The notes under the pieces: generated by a model
What the model was told of the DNA's origin: nothing
The model's input: the letters and a program-made list of their open reading frames with translations, nothing else
The model's database searches: none
Program-made: the position numbers and the translations under genes
Assembly: GCF_029784155.1 (NCBI RefSeq)
Contig: NC_073693.1
Span: forward strand, 143,280,853 to 143,344,852
Source: Uranotaenia lowii
Taxonomy: Eukaryota; Arthropoda; Insecta; Diptera; Culicidae
Direction: 5' to 3'
DNA: 64,000 bases
Shown here: in pieces, positions 22,391 through 33,934 of the stretch
How the letters are laid out: every line of letters begins with the position of its first letter
Numbering within the stretch: position 1 is the stretch's first letter

Positions 22391-22943
22391 TACCATTTAA
22401 CCCTCTAGAACCCAACTTTTTTCGCTAAAAACTTCACAGATGCTTAGTTTAATTATTGAAAACACCTTTTGTTCTACGAAATACTTTGTAGATGAGAACA
22501 ATTTATAGACATTTTTTTTTAAATTGCCATAAGGACAGAGGCTAAGGGACTTCACTTTCAGTTCTTTTTCGTTATAGTCTTTACACACATCAACCATTTT
22601 TTCCTAAATGTTGAAACATTTTAGCACTAATCCATAGCTTTATTTTTATGTAGATTTTGATAAAATTGACCCACAAATAACAGAGATATTTTAACTTATA
22701 TGAAGAGTAAATATTGTGCTCATTTTTCGAATTGTTGTCGTCCATTCTCAACCCTGCCTTTAGACGGGGTTTATGTTTCATCTCTCTTCTAAATTAATCA
22801 TTTGTGGAAAAATATTTAGGTAATGGTTTTCTCATGTGTTTAAGCTTCTCTTAGCTGTTTCTTTTGACAATTACTAGTCAAATATTTTTCAGTAACAATG
22901 ATTGATAGATTTACATATTTTAATAATAAAGCGTAAAAATCTA
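22391..22943. other. Intron with a single piggyBac-like end
   Basis: TTAACCCTCTAGAACCC at 22397 resembles a piggyBac-type terminus, but no inverted partner was found before 22943. Otherwise AT-rich, no gene. Confidence 0.35.
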
Positions 22944-22965
22944 TCTATATATATATAAATGAATT

Positions 22966-23002
<37 letters not shown>

Positions 23003-23337
23003 TCCCTATAGACTCGAAAACTACTGAACCGATTTGCGTGAAACTTAGTAGATTGGGGTATTGGAGGCCGGGGAAGGTTCCTATAATGGTTTGGGACCCC
23101 TCCCTATCCCTGGAAAGGGGGCGGGGGTCTCTCATGTAAAAGTAATAAGTCTTCAAATCTCGAGAACTGATTAAGCAAATCAAACCAAACTTGGCATGGG
23201 TGGGTACTTGGGTACGAGGAATATTTCTAAGAATATTTGGTACCCCTCCCTCCTTCCAGTGGGGAGATAGGAAGGGGGAGGGGGCCCTCCATACAATCGG
23301 GAGACTAAGGTGTAGCAAAGCACACCGGGTCAGCTAG
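22944..23337 (+). mobile_element. Complete 394-bp non-autonomous Helitron
   Basis: It starts TCTATATATATATAAATG after an A (22943) and ends with CTAG before a T (23338), the A|T insertion and TC...CTAG ends of Helitrons. A short hairpin (GGTGT-AGCAAAGC-ACACC) lies just before GGGTCAGCTAG. A (CTGT)n microsatellite sits near the 5' end, followed by a C/G-run module like those repeated at 13.5-15 kb. It encodes nothing; mobilisation would need a Rep/helicase in trans. Confidence 0.88.
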
Positions 23338-23382
23338 TAATTTATAAAACACACTTTTAAAGGCAATAGTTTAATGTTAAAG

Positions 23383-24403
23383 TAGGGAAGGATGGGGATA
23401 CTTGATCCCCTTTTCTTATTTTGATCATATCTTTTTGGGTAAATTTAGCAATTCGCCGTCTTTTACATTTTCTGACAGCATTTAATTTCAAGTTTATATG
23501 CTGCAAAACTCAGAACGATATATGAACTCATAGATGAGCTAGAAGCATTTTCGTGAGACTAAAAAAAAGTGATGTTTTTTTAGTTACCGGAGACTTGATC
23601 CTTTAATAAAGGAGACTTGATCCCTTATTCAGGGTGCCCTGACTAAAGGCAGAAATCCAATAAAATCCGAAGACAAAAGGTTCGTTGACTATTTCTTGCC
23701 ATATTATTTCTCAATTCACATTTTGTAAGAATAAAACAAAGAGAATTATAAAAGTTTGTCTTCTACCCTAGAATCATTGCATACTTTAAGGCGCAATTTT
23801 CTAGTTTTTTGATAAATACAGTATTTTTAGACCTTTTTAACAGATAATTACTCGATAAACATCAGTTATTGTTCATATATTAGTAATTTCATGATAACCA
23901 ATGTTCACGATCCATTCAGATGAGGAGATTCGAACCTCGACTTTTAGGTTGAAAGGCGCGCACGCTACCACAAAACCATACCTGATGTATTCGAATGACA
24001 GCTTCAAAATTCTGAATAAGATATAAAATACAGCTTTTTGGACTCTAGAGATCAATTATACCCATAACATACATTTTGGAAAACTCAAATTCGCAATTAT
24101 GAAATTCATATAATGCTATAACGATTGACATATTGGAAAAAATTATAATTTTATTATAATTTTTCACGTAAGAAACATTTTAAACTGATAAAAAAAGATC
24201 TTCAAATCACATTTTGTAAAAATTTTCAAACAAAGTTCAATAACTCGAGAATTTTTTTTTAACTTTCTTAAGATAACACCATTGTTTTTGTGTTCTGTTT
24301 GGCACATTTTTCAGAACATTTGAAATTTGTAACACATTCTGGTTTCGAGGTATAGCGAAGAAATCAAGTATTCCCAGGGATCAAGTATCCTCACTCTCCC
24401 CTA
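23383..24403. mobile_element. 1.02-kb MITE-like element with TAGGG ends (B)
   Basis: The left end TAGGGAAGGATGGGGATACT followed by TGATCCCC is mirrored at the right by GGGATCAAGTATCC-TCACTCTCCCCTA. Extra copies of ACTTGATCC occur at about 23587 and 23608. The ends share TAGGG with the element at 18046. A tRNA-like sequence lies inside. Confidence 0.72.
23915..23995 (-). repeat. tRNA-derived sequence, copy 1
   Basis: The minus strand reads TTTGTGGTAGCGTGCGCGCC (A-box region) and GTCGAGGTTCGAATCTCC (B-box region) at tRNA spacing. A second copy at 24812-24885 shares the tRNA part and about 70 bp on the 5' side but lacks 13 bases around the anticodon. Confidence 0.6.
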
Positions 24404-24811
24404 CACAAAAATGAATAATCATAAAATAACAAAAGTAATATGTTTAAGTTTTTGTCTTTCATGCATTGTTCAAGCAAAAAAAAAAAATTAGACAAAAATC
24501 AATCACTAAATCCCCTCCCATGAATTGGTTCTTCATACGATCCTCGATTCAGTCATTTTTCAATAGGGTGATCCGTCAAAATAATTTATAAACCAAAAAA
24601 TTGAATAACAACATTCTGATCAGAAGAGAAAAACAAAAGTATATCAAGATTAGATATATCACCTTTAGATAGCTGCTTTATATCAACATGATAACTCATT
24701 CAGACAGGATGTGCACCACCCGATGAGAAAAATATTCATTGCTTTTATGCAATGTTGAACTGCTTCCTGTTTTGTTTCACCAATTTCACAATTCTTGAAA
24801 CGTTTGGGTAC
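24404..24811. other. AT-rich intron, no gene seen
   Basis: No exon or element recognised. A 9-11 bp A-run lies at about 24477. Confidence 0.35.
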
Positions 24812-24940
24812 CAGCCAGGAGATTCGAACCTCGACTTTTAGGCACGCTACCACAAAACCATGCCTGATGTATTCAAATGAGGGCTTCAAATTTTCAATAA
24901 AAGCTTTCGAAGCAGGTATATTAAAAAAAAACAACTTTTT
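24812..24940 (-). repeat. tRNA-derived sequence, copy 2
   Basis: Shares GATTCGAACCTCGACTTTTA and GCTACCACAAAACCAT-CCTG (plus strand) with 23925-23985, then TGATGTATTC-AATGA-GGCTTCAAA. The anticodon-arm segment is deleted, so it cannot be a tRNA. Confidence 0.55.
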
Positions 24941-25429
24941 GTATCAATGGATATGTAATCATTGTTTCCAAAATGACAAAAACGAAGATTTTTATATCAA
25001 AGCTAGATCTGAATAAGATATAAATATCTCGTTATGATAGGCTTGAGTAATAATTTTGATCCTCCGCATCTTCTGATCGTTGATCGAATTGCTACCAAAC
25101 GAAAAAAAAACTACAAATATGGCACAAATATCCTCAGGACAAAAATGACAAGGATTACAAAAATTACACAAAATGTTAAAAGTGACAAAAATATAAAAAT
25201 GACCAAAACGACGAAAATTCTTTTTCTTCATTTTTGTGATTTTGTCATTCTGGATATTTTATCGTTTTGCTTACAACTCACTGTTATTTCGCTTTAACAT
25301 TGAACTTTTATAATATTTTTGGTTTTGGAATTAATTTACAGGACCACAGTATTGAAAAATTTGTCTACTTTAGTGTTAAATTGTGATCTTGATGCATTAT
25401 GAACCTTCAAATGGCTAGCATGTCGTTTG
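24941..25429. other. Intron with a degenerate ACAAAAATG microsatellite
   Basis: 25115-25220 contains recurring ACAAAAATGAC/ACAAAAATT-like units. Otherwise AT-rich with no gene. Confidence 0.4.
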
Positions 25430-25690
25430 AAGCGATTTGTGATTTATTTTCCAAAAAATACATCACAAATCCTTTGGTCCTCCTTAGGTAATTTTTTAGG
25501 GTAAAAAATCGAAAATTTGAGAGCTTTAGGGCAGTTTGATTGAGCTGAAGTTTTGCACAGGTCAGTTGTTTTGACCAATTTACTAAATGTATTTGGTCCG
25601 TTTTCGAAATTCGACATGACCCCTTTCGCTGTCACCCCAATGTTCATGTTTGGAGATTTGAAAAAACCAAGGCTGTAATGTTCATCCAAT
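25430..25690. repeat. Dispersed repeat family Z, copy 1
   Basis: Aligns with 46150-46345. Shared strings include CCTTTGGTCC, GGTAATTTTT, GATTGAGCTGAA-TTT-GCACAGGTCAGTT and AATTCGACATGACCC. Frames are not conserved between copies, so it is not treated as coding. Confidence 0.6.
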
Positions 25691-25759
25691 CAATGAATAT
25701 GAATGTTAAATTAAAAAGTTCTGAAATTTTTGGGCGAGTATTTAAAGATTAGAATTAAA

Positions 25760-26400
25760 AAATGATAGGTATTCATGGCAGAAAAGTGAACCAGCGATTA
25801 AATCTGAAAGTTTCAACAAATATAATTCAAAATTATATTTCGGAAATCCATTCATACAACACTAGAGGCAATGTAAACTCGAATTTTTACATAAATAGAA
25901 GAAGAACAACAATGGTTTCTAATAGTTTTCTGAACAAAGGCTTAAATCTTTTTAATACATTACCTTCTAACATAAAAAATATTAGAAGTCTGACGCTTTT
26001 CAAGTCCACCCTTAAAAGATATCTTTTTAATGAAACTCAGCCTAGTAGCCCCACCCACCTTGACGAAACCATACTGTACATAGCTGGTATGACTAGTCGG
26101 GGGGTGGAGCGTTACTAGGCTTCGCCAAAAACCAATGCAAACTTATAACGCCTAGCCCTCCCAAGAAATTCGTCATCCACCGAAGCAACGCGAATGCAAG
26201 CGCGGTAAATCTTGCGATAATAGGGACTCTTGGGAGATTTGGAAACAGGAAATGGTTTCCTTGCTACGCACAACCTGGTGTGGGAATTATCTGAAATCCC
26301 TTCCCCTCCTCTCCCTATCCCATATTCCCATTTCCTCATTTCCTATCCTTTATGTCCTTTCCCTCATATCCTTTAAATGAGTAGTAGTAGTAGTCACTAA
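25760..26400 (+). pseudogene. CR1/Jockey-type retrotransposon 3' end
   Basis: The frame from 25762 to 26118 ends in IHSYNTRGNVNSNFYINRRR, NSFLNKGLNLFNTLPSNIKN and FKSTLKRYLF, the typical last residues of CR1/Jockey-like ORF2 proteins (H-x-Y-NTR, G-x3-WN-LP, FK-x-LK-x-L). Only about 100 residues remain, so it is strongly 5'-truncated. The putative 3' UTR runs on to a GTAGTAGTAGTAG run at 26381-26394, which may be the terminal simple repeat. Confidence 0.7.
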
Positions 26401-26422
26401 GCTTAGTTTTAAGATATACCTA

Positions 26423-26520
26423 CCCAAGTAACATTTCAGGTTTTATAACTGGCTATAAGACCAACTTTAGGTTTCATAAGAGGCCTGGAGAATTTTATAA
26501 AACAATCAGTGTTACTTGGG
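26423..26520. mobile_element. 98-bp MITE with CCCAAGTAACA ends
   Basis: The left CCCAAGTAACA and right TGTTACTTGGG are exact complements, and both sides carry TA (26421-26422, 26521-26522). The perfect inverted match extends outward through CCTA/TAGG. The interior repeats GGTTTTATAA/CTATAAGACC-like words. It has the same ends as the 2.45-kb element at 1597-4044. Confidence 0.8.
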
Positions 26521-29500
26521 TAGGACCTAAGCACTCTTGCACACACACTTCCTACTGAATACACAACTTAAAGACCGACAACAGTTTTCGAACTTATACG
26601 GTTTATGTTCACTTAATAAAGAAAAAAAATACGAAAAATTGATTGGGATTGTTTATATAAAGGTGATAAATTTCTCACTTAAATCCATCGGGCACATGAA
26701 ATCAACCATAATGAGTAAGAAACAAGGTATGGAATGTTGAAAATAAGAGAATTGTACACTGAAATTTGCTAAAGTATTGCAAAAATGTAGTTTTCAAAAC
26801 CGAGGGAGTTCATCGCGCTATAAATAAACGATACAAAAAAGAATGAAAAGAGAAATCTAAGAAAAGTTTTAGTATTTTTTTGAGGATCTCAACTTGTAAT
26901 GTAGGTATATTCAACATTCAGAAAACTTTGATGGTAAACATTAAAACTAGGATTGTACATGTATACTCCGGATGGGCTCATTGTATAGGTTAAGATAGTA
27001 CCACCTCTATCCCGGTTCTACTTCTCCTAAATTAAAAGATATTTCGGGGTTAAGTACGGTGTACTTTTATAAGTTTTCCTTGCGAAATGCTTTTTCGCTT
27101 TTTTCAACATCTGTAAAATATTCGCCTAACTTTCCTTTCCATTTTTATCAACTTCCAATTCTGATATAGTTTCTTCAATAATATACATTGCACCGAAATG
27201 CCAAACTGAAATTTACAGAATTAGAATTAAGAATCTAAACTCAGTTTAAGATTTCGGAATGAGAATTCAAGACACGAAACCACCTTCAGATTTTAAAACA
27301 AAAAAAAAAACCTAAATCAAACATAGTTTCCCATTTGCAAAATGATGCCTGAAATCTGCCAGGTGAATCACACCAGTCTCTGACCGGAGCTATTTATGGC
27401 TCCAATTATCATTAACGGTAATCATATTCCACTCTCCTGCTGTTATCACTTTTCATCGGTTAATTTGCCGGGAGCGACGTTTATTAACCGCGCCAATTCA
27501 TTCTGTTAATTTATCTCGCACGGTTAGACATTGCTCAATTTCCCGCAACCTTCGGCGAAGTGTAGATCCGCGCCGCCTAATTTGCCTAATTTCATTAGTG
27601 CGATTGTTCTTATCTTGTAAACATGGAAATCTCTCTTCCCTCCGACCCTTCGTCATTTGGAAGATTCCTTGGTTTGGCACCACAAACTCGTTATTCACAG
27701 TTGAAAGCTGGAAAACAACAATATTAACAGCTGAATCTGCGAGCGCATAAAGTTTTCGTTTTTCCGAGCCATTTTCTCGTATCAAAAAATGAAGGCGCGC
27801 TAGAGCTTTCAAACACAGGAGATAGATAGGGGTCGAGCGAGACCGAGGAACGGAACTCCTAAAACGCTCAGCTCAACGCGGCCCTGCCACGGTCTAAAGT
27901 TGAAAAGTCCACTCGTAAAAATACGATACTCTCGTAAATTCATTTAAAACTTATTTTGCCCCTGCAGGCAGGCAATCCTAATAGCGTGTTGTAAATGGCA
28001 AAAGCTGCTTTATCAAGCCCACCATGCGATCCTAGCAGAGATGAATCTTCTACTTGCCGAGCCCAGCCACCCAGAGGAAGGAAATGCACCCAATTTCGAA
28101 TCCCCTCGAAACCTTCTCCAAATGGCAAAGGGAGTTCGAGTCAAACCGAGAAAAATCTATCCGACAGGGATCGAGCGTGGCAAGAAACAGGAGACGACTG
28201 GAACGAAACAAGATTTCCACGATTTTAGAATTAAGATAAAGTTTTAAATTATATTTTCTCCAGCTCGCTAATCTTGTTTCACTTTTTGCACCGACCCGTG
28301 AACGTCCGACCATCTCTACATCACCCCCTCTTGGAGGCACTCGAAAGCTTCTGGGGTGCGATGCAGAACTCCTTACCTCCTAACCTCAAAAGATACTAGG
28401 CATCCGATCCGTTCGTGGCAAAAACGGAGCATCAGCAGCAGCAGCACCATCAGCCATCTAACAAAACAGTGGCAGAATACAAAATCGGTCGCGCCAGTTT
28501 GCAACTTTTCATCAGCAGCGGCAAAAATTCGCGCCCCCGTTCGTTTTTTAAAATATGAACGAACAAGAAGAAGAAAAAAATCCGAAATCCCAGCTATGGC
28601 TCATATTTTGCTTTTTCTGCTGCGGTGAGCTTTCATCTCGGCAGAGCGCTGCAGCGAATTTCAAGTTCCAAAGGAAGAGGGGGGAGATGTGGAGCATGGT
28701 AAATTTTCGTTTTGGCATTTCAATGTGCGCGCTCGCTATCTCTAGAGCACTTGCAGTAGTAGGAAACATCTCTCAACGCCCAGGGCGGGCGGGATTCTTA
28801 TTATTTCGCTTTTTGCTGGCTCTTTGATTAAAGATAAGGTCCTCCGATGAGCTACCAGATTTGTGTTTGAGTGTGTGGGTTAGCTTTTTTTATTTTCTCA
28901 GACGGGATTGCGACGCTGCTGTGATGGTGACGTTACTTCTGATAAACCTGAACATGACGCTTAAAATGCATGAAATATTTAAATTTTCTTAAGCCCGCAG
29001 ATAACAGCATCGTTTCACATTCGGTTTACATCTTTATTTCTCTGATTTTTACACATCTAGAGCTCGAAATGCAGTTTAAGTTTGTCTTACTTGAAAGTTT
29101 TTGAGATAACATTTTTCTGTGGTCTGCTTAAACCATCCAAGATTCCCTTGTGGTGTGGATTTGTTTCAATTTATCCTGTTTGTGAAGTCGAAATTTTCAG
29201 TGCTAATACACCTTTCTAAAGCATGTTGTGGGCTAATAAAGCTAAATTTGACAGGAATATTCATGTGGTACAAAAACTGTCCAAATTAATCTATTTTGCG
29301 ATTAATATTGCTAATCTCAAATACAACAAAATACATCCTACCACTCATTGCTAAACCTTCGTTTGATACCCAATTTTTGTTCAAATTTCACTGTTTTTAT
29401 ATCTCAATCACCAAAAAAAATAATATTAAAAAAAACACCTGGCATCACTGGACTTCCTTTTTCGTAAAAACTTCAGCTGTCAAAATTTTTCGTAAATATG

Positions 29501-29540
29501 GTTTAACTAGCGATTGGTGACCACCAGATACTCATCATGA
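26521..29540. other. shep intron (presumed), no exon recognised
   Basis: 27340-28830 is less AT-rich and not obviously repetitive. It includes a short CAGCAG run at 28430-28448 and pyrimidine tracts. Frames of 60-104 aa overlap on both strands without recognisable domains. It may be a conserved non-coding or promoter region; nothing more can be supported. Confidence 0.4.
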
Positions 29541-29639
29541 GTCCTACGTGTTCTGTTTAGAGTGAGCGATGAGAATAAGATAAAATGATATAATCTTAAG
29601 AGATGAGGGATGAGAGATGCAAAATGAGGGTTTAGAGAT

Positions 29640-31543
29640 GAGATATGAGAGTTGGGAGATGAGAGATGAGAGATGGGAGATGAGAGATGAAAGATGAGAG
29701 ATGAGAGATGAGAGATGAGAGATGAGATATGAGGGATGAGAGTTGAGAGATGAGAGATGAGAGATGAGAGATGAGAGATGAGAGATGAGAGATGAGAGAT
29801 GAGAGATGAGAGATGAGAGATGAGAGATGAGAGATGAGAGATGAGAGATGAGAGATGAGAGATGAGAGATGAGAGATGAGAGATGAGAGATGAGAGATGA
29901 GAGATGAGAGATGAGAGATGAGAGATGAGAGATGAGAGATGAGAGATGAGATATGAGAGATGAGAGATGAGAGATGAGAGATGAGAGATGAGAGATGAGA
30001 GACGAGAGATGAGAGATGAGAGATGAGAGATGAGAGATGAGAGATGAGAGATGAGAGATGAGAGATGAGAGATGAGAGATGAGAGATGAGAGATGAGAGA
30101 TGAGAGATGAGAGATGAGAGATGAGAGATGAGAGATGAGAGATGAGAGATGAGAGATGAGAGATGAGCGATGAGAGATGAGAGATGAGAGATGAGAGATG
30201 AGAGATGAGAGATGAGAGATGAGAGATGAGAGATGAGAGATGAGAGATGAGAGATGAGAGATGAGAGATGAGAGATGAGAGATGAGAGATGAGAGATGAG
30301 AGATGAGAGATGAGAGATGAGAGATGAGAGATGAGAGATGAGAGATGAGAGATAAGAGATGAGAGATGAGAGATGAGAGATGAAAGATGAGAGATGAGAG
30401 ATGAGAGATGAGAGATGAGAGATGAGAGATGAGAGATGAGAGATGAGGGATGAGAGATGAGAGATGAGAGATGAGAGATGAGAGATGAGAGATGAGAGAT
30501 GAGAGATGAGAGATGAGAGATGAGAGATGAGAGATGAGAGATGAGAGATGAGAGATGAGAGATGAGAGATGAGAGATGAGAGATGAGAGATGAGAGATGA
30601 GAGATGAGAGATGAGAGATGAGAGATGAGAGATGAGAGATGAGAGATGAGAGATGAGAGATAAGAGATGAGAGATAAGAGATGAGAGATGAGAGATGAAA
30701 GATGAGAGATGGGAGATGAGAGATGAGAAAAGAGAGATGAGAGATGAGAGATGAGAGATGGGAGATGAGAGATGAAAAATGAGAGATGAGAGATGAGAGA
30801 TGAGAGATGAGAGATGAGAGATAAGAGATGAGAGATGAGAGATGAAAGATGAAAGATGAGAGATGAGAGATGAGAGATGAGAGATGAGAGATGAGAGATG
30901 AGAGATGAGAGATGAAAAATGAGAGATGAGAGATGAGAAATGAGAGATGAGAGATGAGAGATGAGAGATGAGAGATGAGAGATGAGAGATGAGAGATAAG
31001 AGATAAGAGATAAGAGATAAGAGATAAGAGATGAGAGATGAGAGATGAAAGATGAGAGATGGGAGATGAGAGATGAGAAAAGAGAGATGAGAGATGAGAG
31101 ATGCAAGATGAGAGATGAGAGATGAGAGATGAGAGATGAGAGATGAGAGATGAGATATGAGAGATGAGAGATGAGAGATGAGAGATGAGAGATGAGAGAT
31201 GAGAGATGAGAGATGAGAGATGAGAGATGAGAGATGAGAGATGAGAGATGAGAGATGAGAGATGAGAGATGAGAGATGAGAGATGAGAGATGAGAGATGA
31301 GAGATGAGAGATGAGAGATGAGAGATGAGAGATGAGAGATGAGAGATGAGAGATGAGAGATGAGAGATGAGAGATGAGAGATGAGAGATGAGAGATGAGA
31401 GATGAGAGATGAGAGATGAGAGATGAGAGATGAGAGATGAGAGATGAGAGATGAGAGATGAGAGTTGAGAGATGAGAGATGAGAGATGAGAGATGAGAGA
31501 TGAGAGATGAGAGATGAGAGATGAGAGATGAGAGATGAGAGAT
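29640..31543. repeat. Heptanucleotide satellite (GAGAGAT)n, about 270 units
   Basis: About 1.9 kb of near-perfect period-7 repeat. Because 21 bases give exactly seven codons, two frames on the minus strand stay open for over 650 codons and encode a SSLISHL peptide repeat. These are translation artefacts of the period. Variant units (GAGATAA, GAAAGAT, GGGAGAT, GAGAAAA) cluster at 30655-31100. The variant-bearing stretch 30671-30752 recurs identically at 31021-31102, exactly 350 bp (50 units) away. Confidence 0.97.
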
Positions 31544-31720
31544 TTCGAGAAAACACGCTCTACAGTTGTTGTGTTAGCATTTTCCATATATTTTTCGAAA
31601 ATTGGCATTTTTCATTCGAGCGTAAAAGTATGTAGTAAGATTTTCAAAATCTGAAAAAATCATCAAATCTTGTTTGTACCCTCTTTGGATTTAGAGGCTC
31701 ATTTATAGTAAAACATCAAG
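31544..31720. repeat. Foldback family F remnant flanking the satellite
   Basis: CGCTCTACAGTTGTTGTGTT, CATTTTCCATATAT-TTCGAAAATT and the later TACCCTCTTTGG-GAGGCTCAT align in order with 48120-48335, including the outer end of that element. The satellite therefore abuts, and may have grown inside, a member of this family. Confidence 0.6.
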
Positions 31721-33100
31721 GAAAATATATGAAAAAACAATTAATTGATAGAACCTGAAAGAAAGAGTTATCTATTGAAACTTTAACATTAAAATTTTTA
31801 GATTCTCTTCCCTTTTATCGCATTTCACTGTTTGTTTTCCTGTTTTAATATGTCAAAAGTTTTTCTCAATTTTCACTGGCCTAAACGCTTCAAAACATAC
31901 CCTCAATTAATATGGTTTCCGCAAAACGCTTCTCAATTCAAAAGTAATTTCTGTTAACTTCATCAAAAGCCGATGCAACGAACAAGTGACTAATTAAATC
32001 AAAAGTTCCACACCAGCACCATTGTGGCACCACAAACTTCTATAGCATCTACGAAAACACTCCACCTTCCGGTGAAAGTCCGGCAGTTGATTTTCCCCGG
32101 CTTGAATTGCGGCAATTCGGTGCCGGTACTTTTCCTTCCTGTCGATGTCAGGTGAAATTTCTCTCGAAAAAGCAAATTTTCCACAGCAATTTGCAGACAG
32201 GTGTTTGGTTGGGCGCTACCCGAAGTACAAATTTCTCGGGAGCAAATAATAATTATTTATGGCATTGATTTCTCGTTTAACCTTTGCGTCAGCCAAATCA
32301 ATCTTAAGAGTTGCTGCAGCAGTGTTTTGACGCCTCCTTTCATCATTCACCGGAAAAATTGTGAACGAGCGGGCTTCTTTCTGTGTCCTATTTTTAAAAC
32401 GGCAGCACTTTGCAAATCACGTGGGTGCCAAACACCCAAACCATCTGCTGGACCATATACCCTCATCAATGTCAGTGACAGAGTTCTGATGAAAGCAGAC
32501 ATTTGCATCAATGGGTTCGAATTTATCGCTACCAGAATTTAAGTTTCCTGTTCCTGGATGATGATTTTAGCAATTGAAAAATTCTAATGATTTTATGGAA
32601 AAACATTGAATTTTTTTGACTTACTCAATAAAGTTAGAATTGCAAAGTTCATGTTATAAATAGCAACGATGAAAAACACTAACGCAGGGTTGAAAAATTT
32701 GCACTGATTTTATCCGAGAGTGGGTGTTTTGTTTTCTGCATCTCGGGGCTGAACTGAGTCCCAAACTGCAAGTAAGTGCCTCAAAACAGAAGCCAAAAAA
32801 TGAAAAAAAACCGGAAGCTCGACTCGAGCACGGGCGCTAATAGCAGTGAATAAATTTCGTATGAACAACAATGTTGTGCCAAACAATTCCGGTTATTTTA
32901 GCCATCATCCGGTGTGCTTCGAAAAATATCCAGACCACGTTTTTCGTTTACGTTACACATTACACCGAAGAGGGCAACATTCTTGCCAGGGAGAAGATTT
33001 TAGTTGTGTTTTTATTCATTCATCCCCTGCTCGTACCAACGACGACGTCATGATGCTGCAGGATCTCTGAGAAATCCGTTGTTTCCACCCAGATTGACTT
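31721..33100. other. Low-repeat island, left part; no exon proven
   Basis: Sequence from about 31980 to 33990 lacks the decayed repeats seen elsewhere and is richer in GC. Frames of 60-113 aa have no recognised domain. A plus-strand AAGTAAGTG lies at about 32770, but the gene recognised here is on the minus strand. Confidence 0.35.
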
Positions 33101-33102
33101 AC

Positions 33103-33125
33103 TGCTGCTGCTGCTGCTGGTGCAT
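33103..33125 (-). CDS. Candidate alternative first coding exon (MHQQQQQ), speculative
   Basis: On the minus strand an ATG at 33125 starts ATG CAC followed by five CAG codons and CA. It then runs directly into a strong donor GTAAGTCAAT (33102 downward). The end phase (CA plus one base) would keep a glutamine across the junction. An upstream in-frame TGA lies just before the ATG. A glutamine-rich N-terminus is common in neuronal RNA-binding proteins, and shep has several alternative starts. No splice partner can be shown here, and a short CAG run next to GTAAGT could be chance. Confidence 0.2.
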
Positions 33126-33934
33126 TCAGAAGGAAGCAGCAAACATTCCATTTCCGACTTTTCCTGCTACCAGCTTCGGAGAAATTTCGTTATTTCCTGG
33201 CACTTCACTGTGGTTGGACTTTTAACCTTCGGAAAATGCAACAACACCGGGTTTGTTTATCGTAAAAATTGAGAGACATTCCATCCCAACCGGGATGGAT
33301 CGTAAACAGTAGCTAGTAGCAGCAGCTATACAAACTGTAAACTTGAAAATTTCCCTCTTGTCATCTTCATCGCCATCCATCGTCAAGAGCGTTTATGGGC
33401 ACCAGACGCCAGGACCAGCATCCAAAAACAGCAACACCCATAAACGCTCGAACCTGTCAGGAATGTCAGAATTTAGTTTAGCAATATGCACTACAAACAG
33501 AACAAATTGACTGCCAGCCAGCAGTAGTCAACTCAACTCAACTCAACTCGACACAACAACAAAACAGTTCGGTGCACTGATAACGAGTAGAGGAGTGCTT
33601 TCTGTGAAGTACACAACCAGGAGGAACACAAACTGCATCATAATCGGCAAACATCCTATACCCCTAGTTAGTTAGTTAGTAGGACCATCAACATCGTCCA
33701 TAGTCGTCAAACTTCCATAGCAGATGTGCACACTCGAGATAGACAAACATATTTGCCTATGTACTTAGCATAATTTATGCAGCGGCGATTTGTAGGGAGA
33801 GCGGGCGAGTTCAGATTGACCAGTTCGAAATCGGATGAAGGAGGAAGAGATAGGGAAGATGTTGTCAGTTTGCTCGCTAAAATAGCCAAAAGTATTGCAG
33901 CAGGATGAAATTCCGAGAGAAAACATTGACTTAC
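33126..33934. other. Low-repeat island between the candidate first exons
   Basis: Includes a (CAACT)n run at 33529-33548, a GTTAGTTAGTTAG run at 33667-33680 and several AGCAG words. No coding frame is recognised. It may hold 5' UTR or promoter sequence for the candidate exons. Confidence 0.35.

Noticed and set aside
22397..22790. Second piggyBac-type MITE starting TTAACCCTCTAGAACCC
   Set aside because: No inverted partner or second TTAA was found at a plausible distance.
22971..23001. (CTGT)n as an independent microsatellite
   Set aside because: It is a constituent of the Helitron 5' region and appears at the same place in the 13.5-15 kb copy.
29640..31543. CRISPR-like array
   Set aside because: Units are contiguous heptamers without spacers, in a eukaryotic intron.
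29544..31608. Two minus-strand ORFs of 658-670 codons
   Set aside because: They are translations of the period-7 satellite; the peptide repeat follows directly from the DNA repeat and there is no unique domain.
32201..33225. Plus-strand ORFs of 60-113 codons in the low-repeat island
   Set aside because: Overlapping frames without domains; the host gene recognised here is on the opposite strand.
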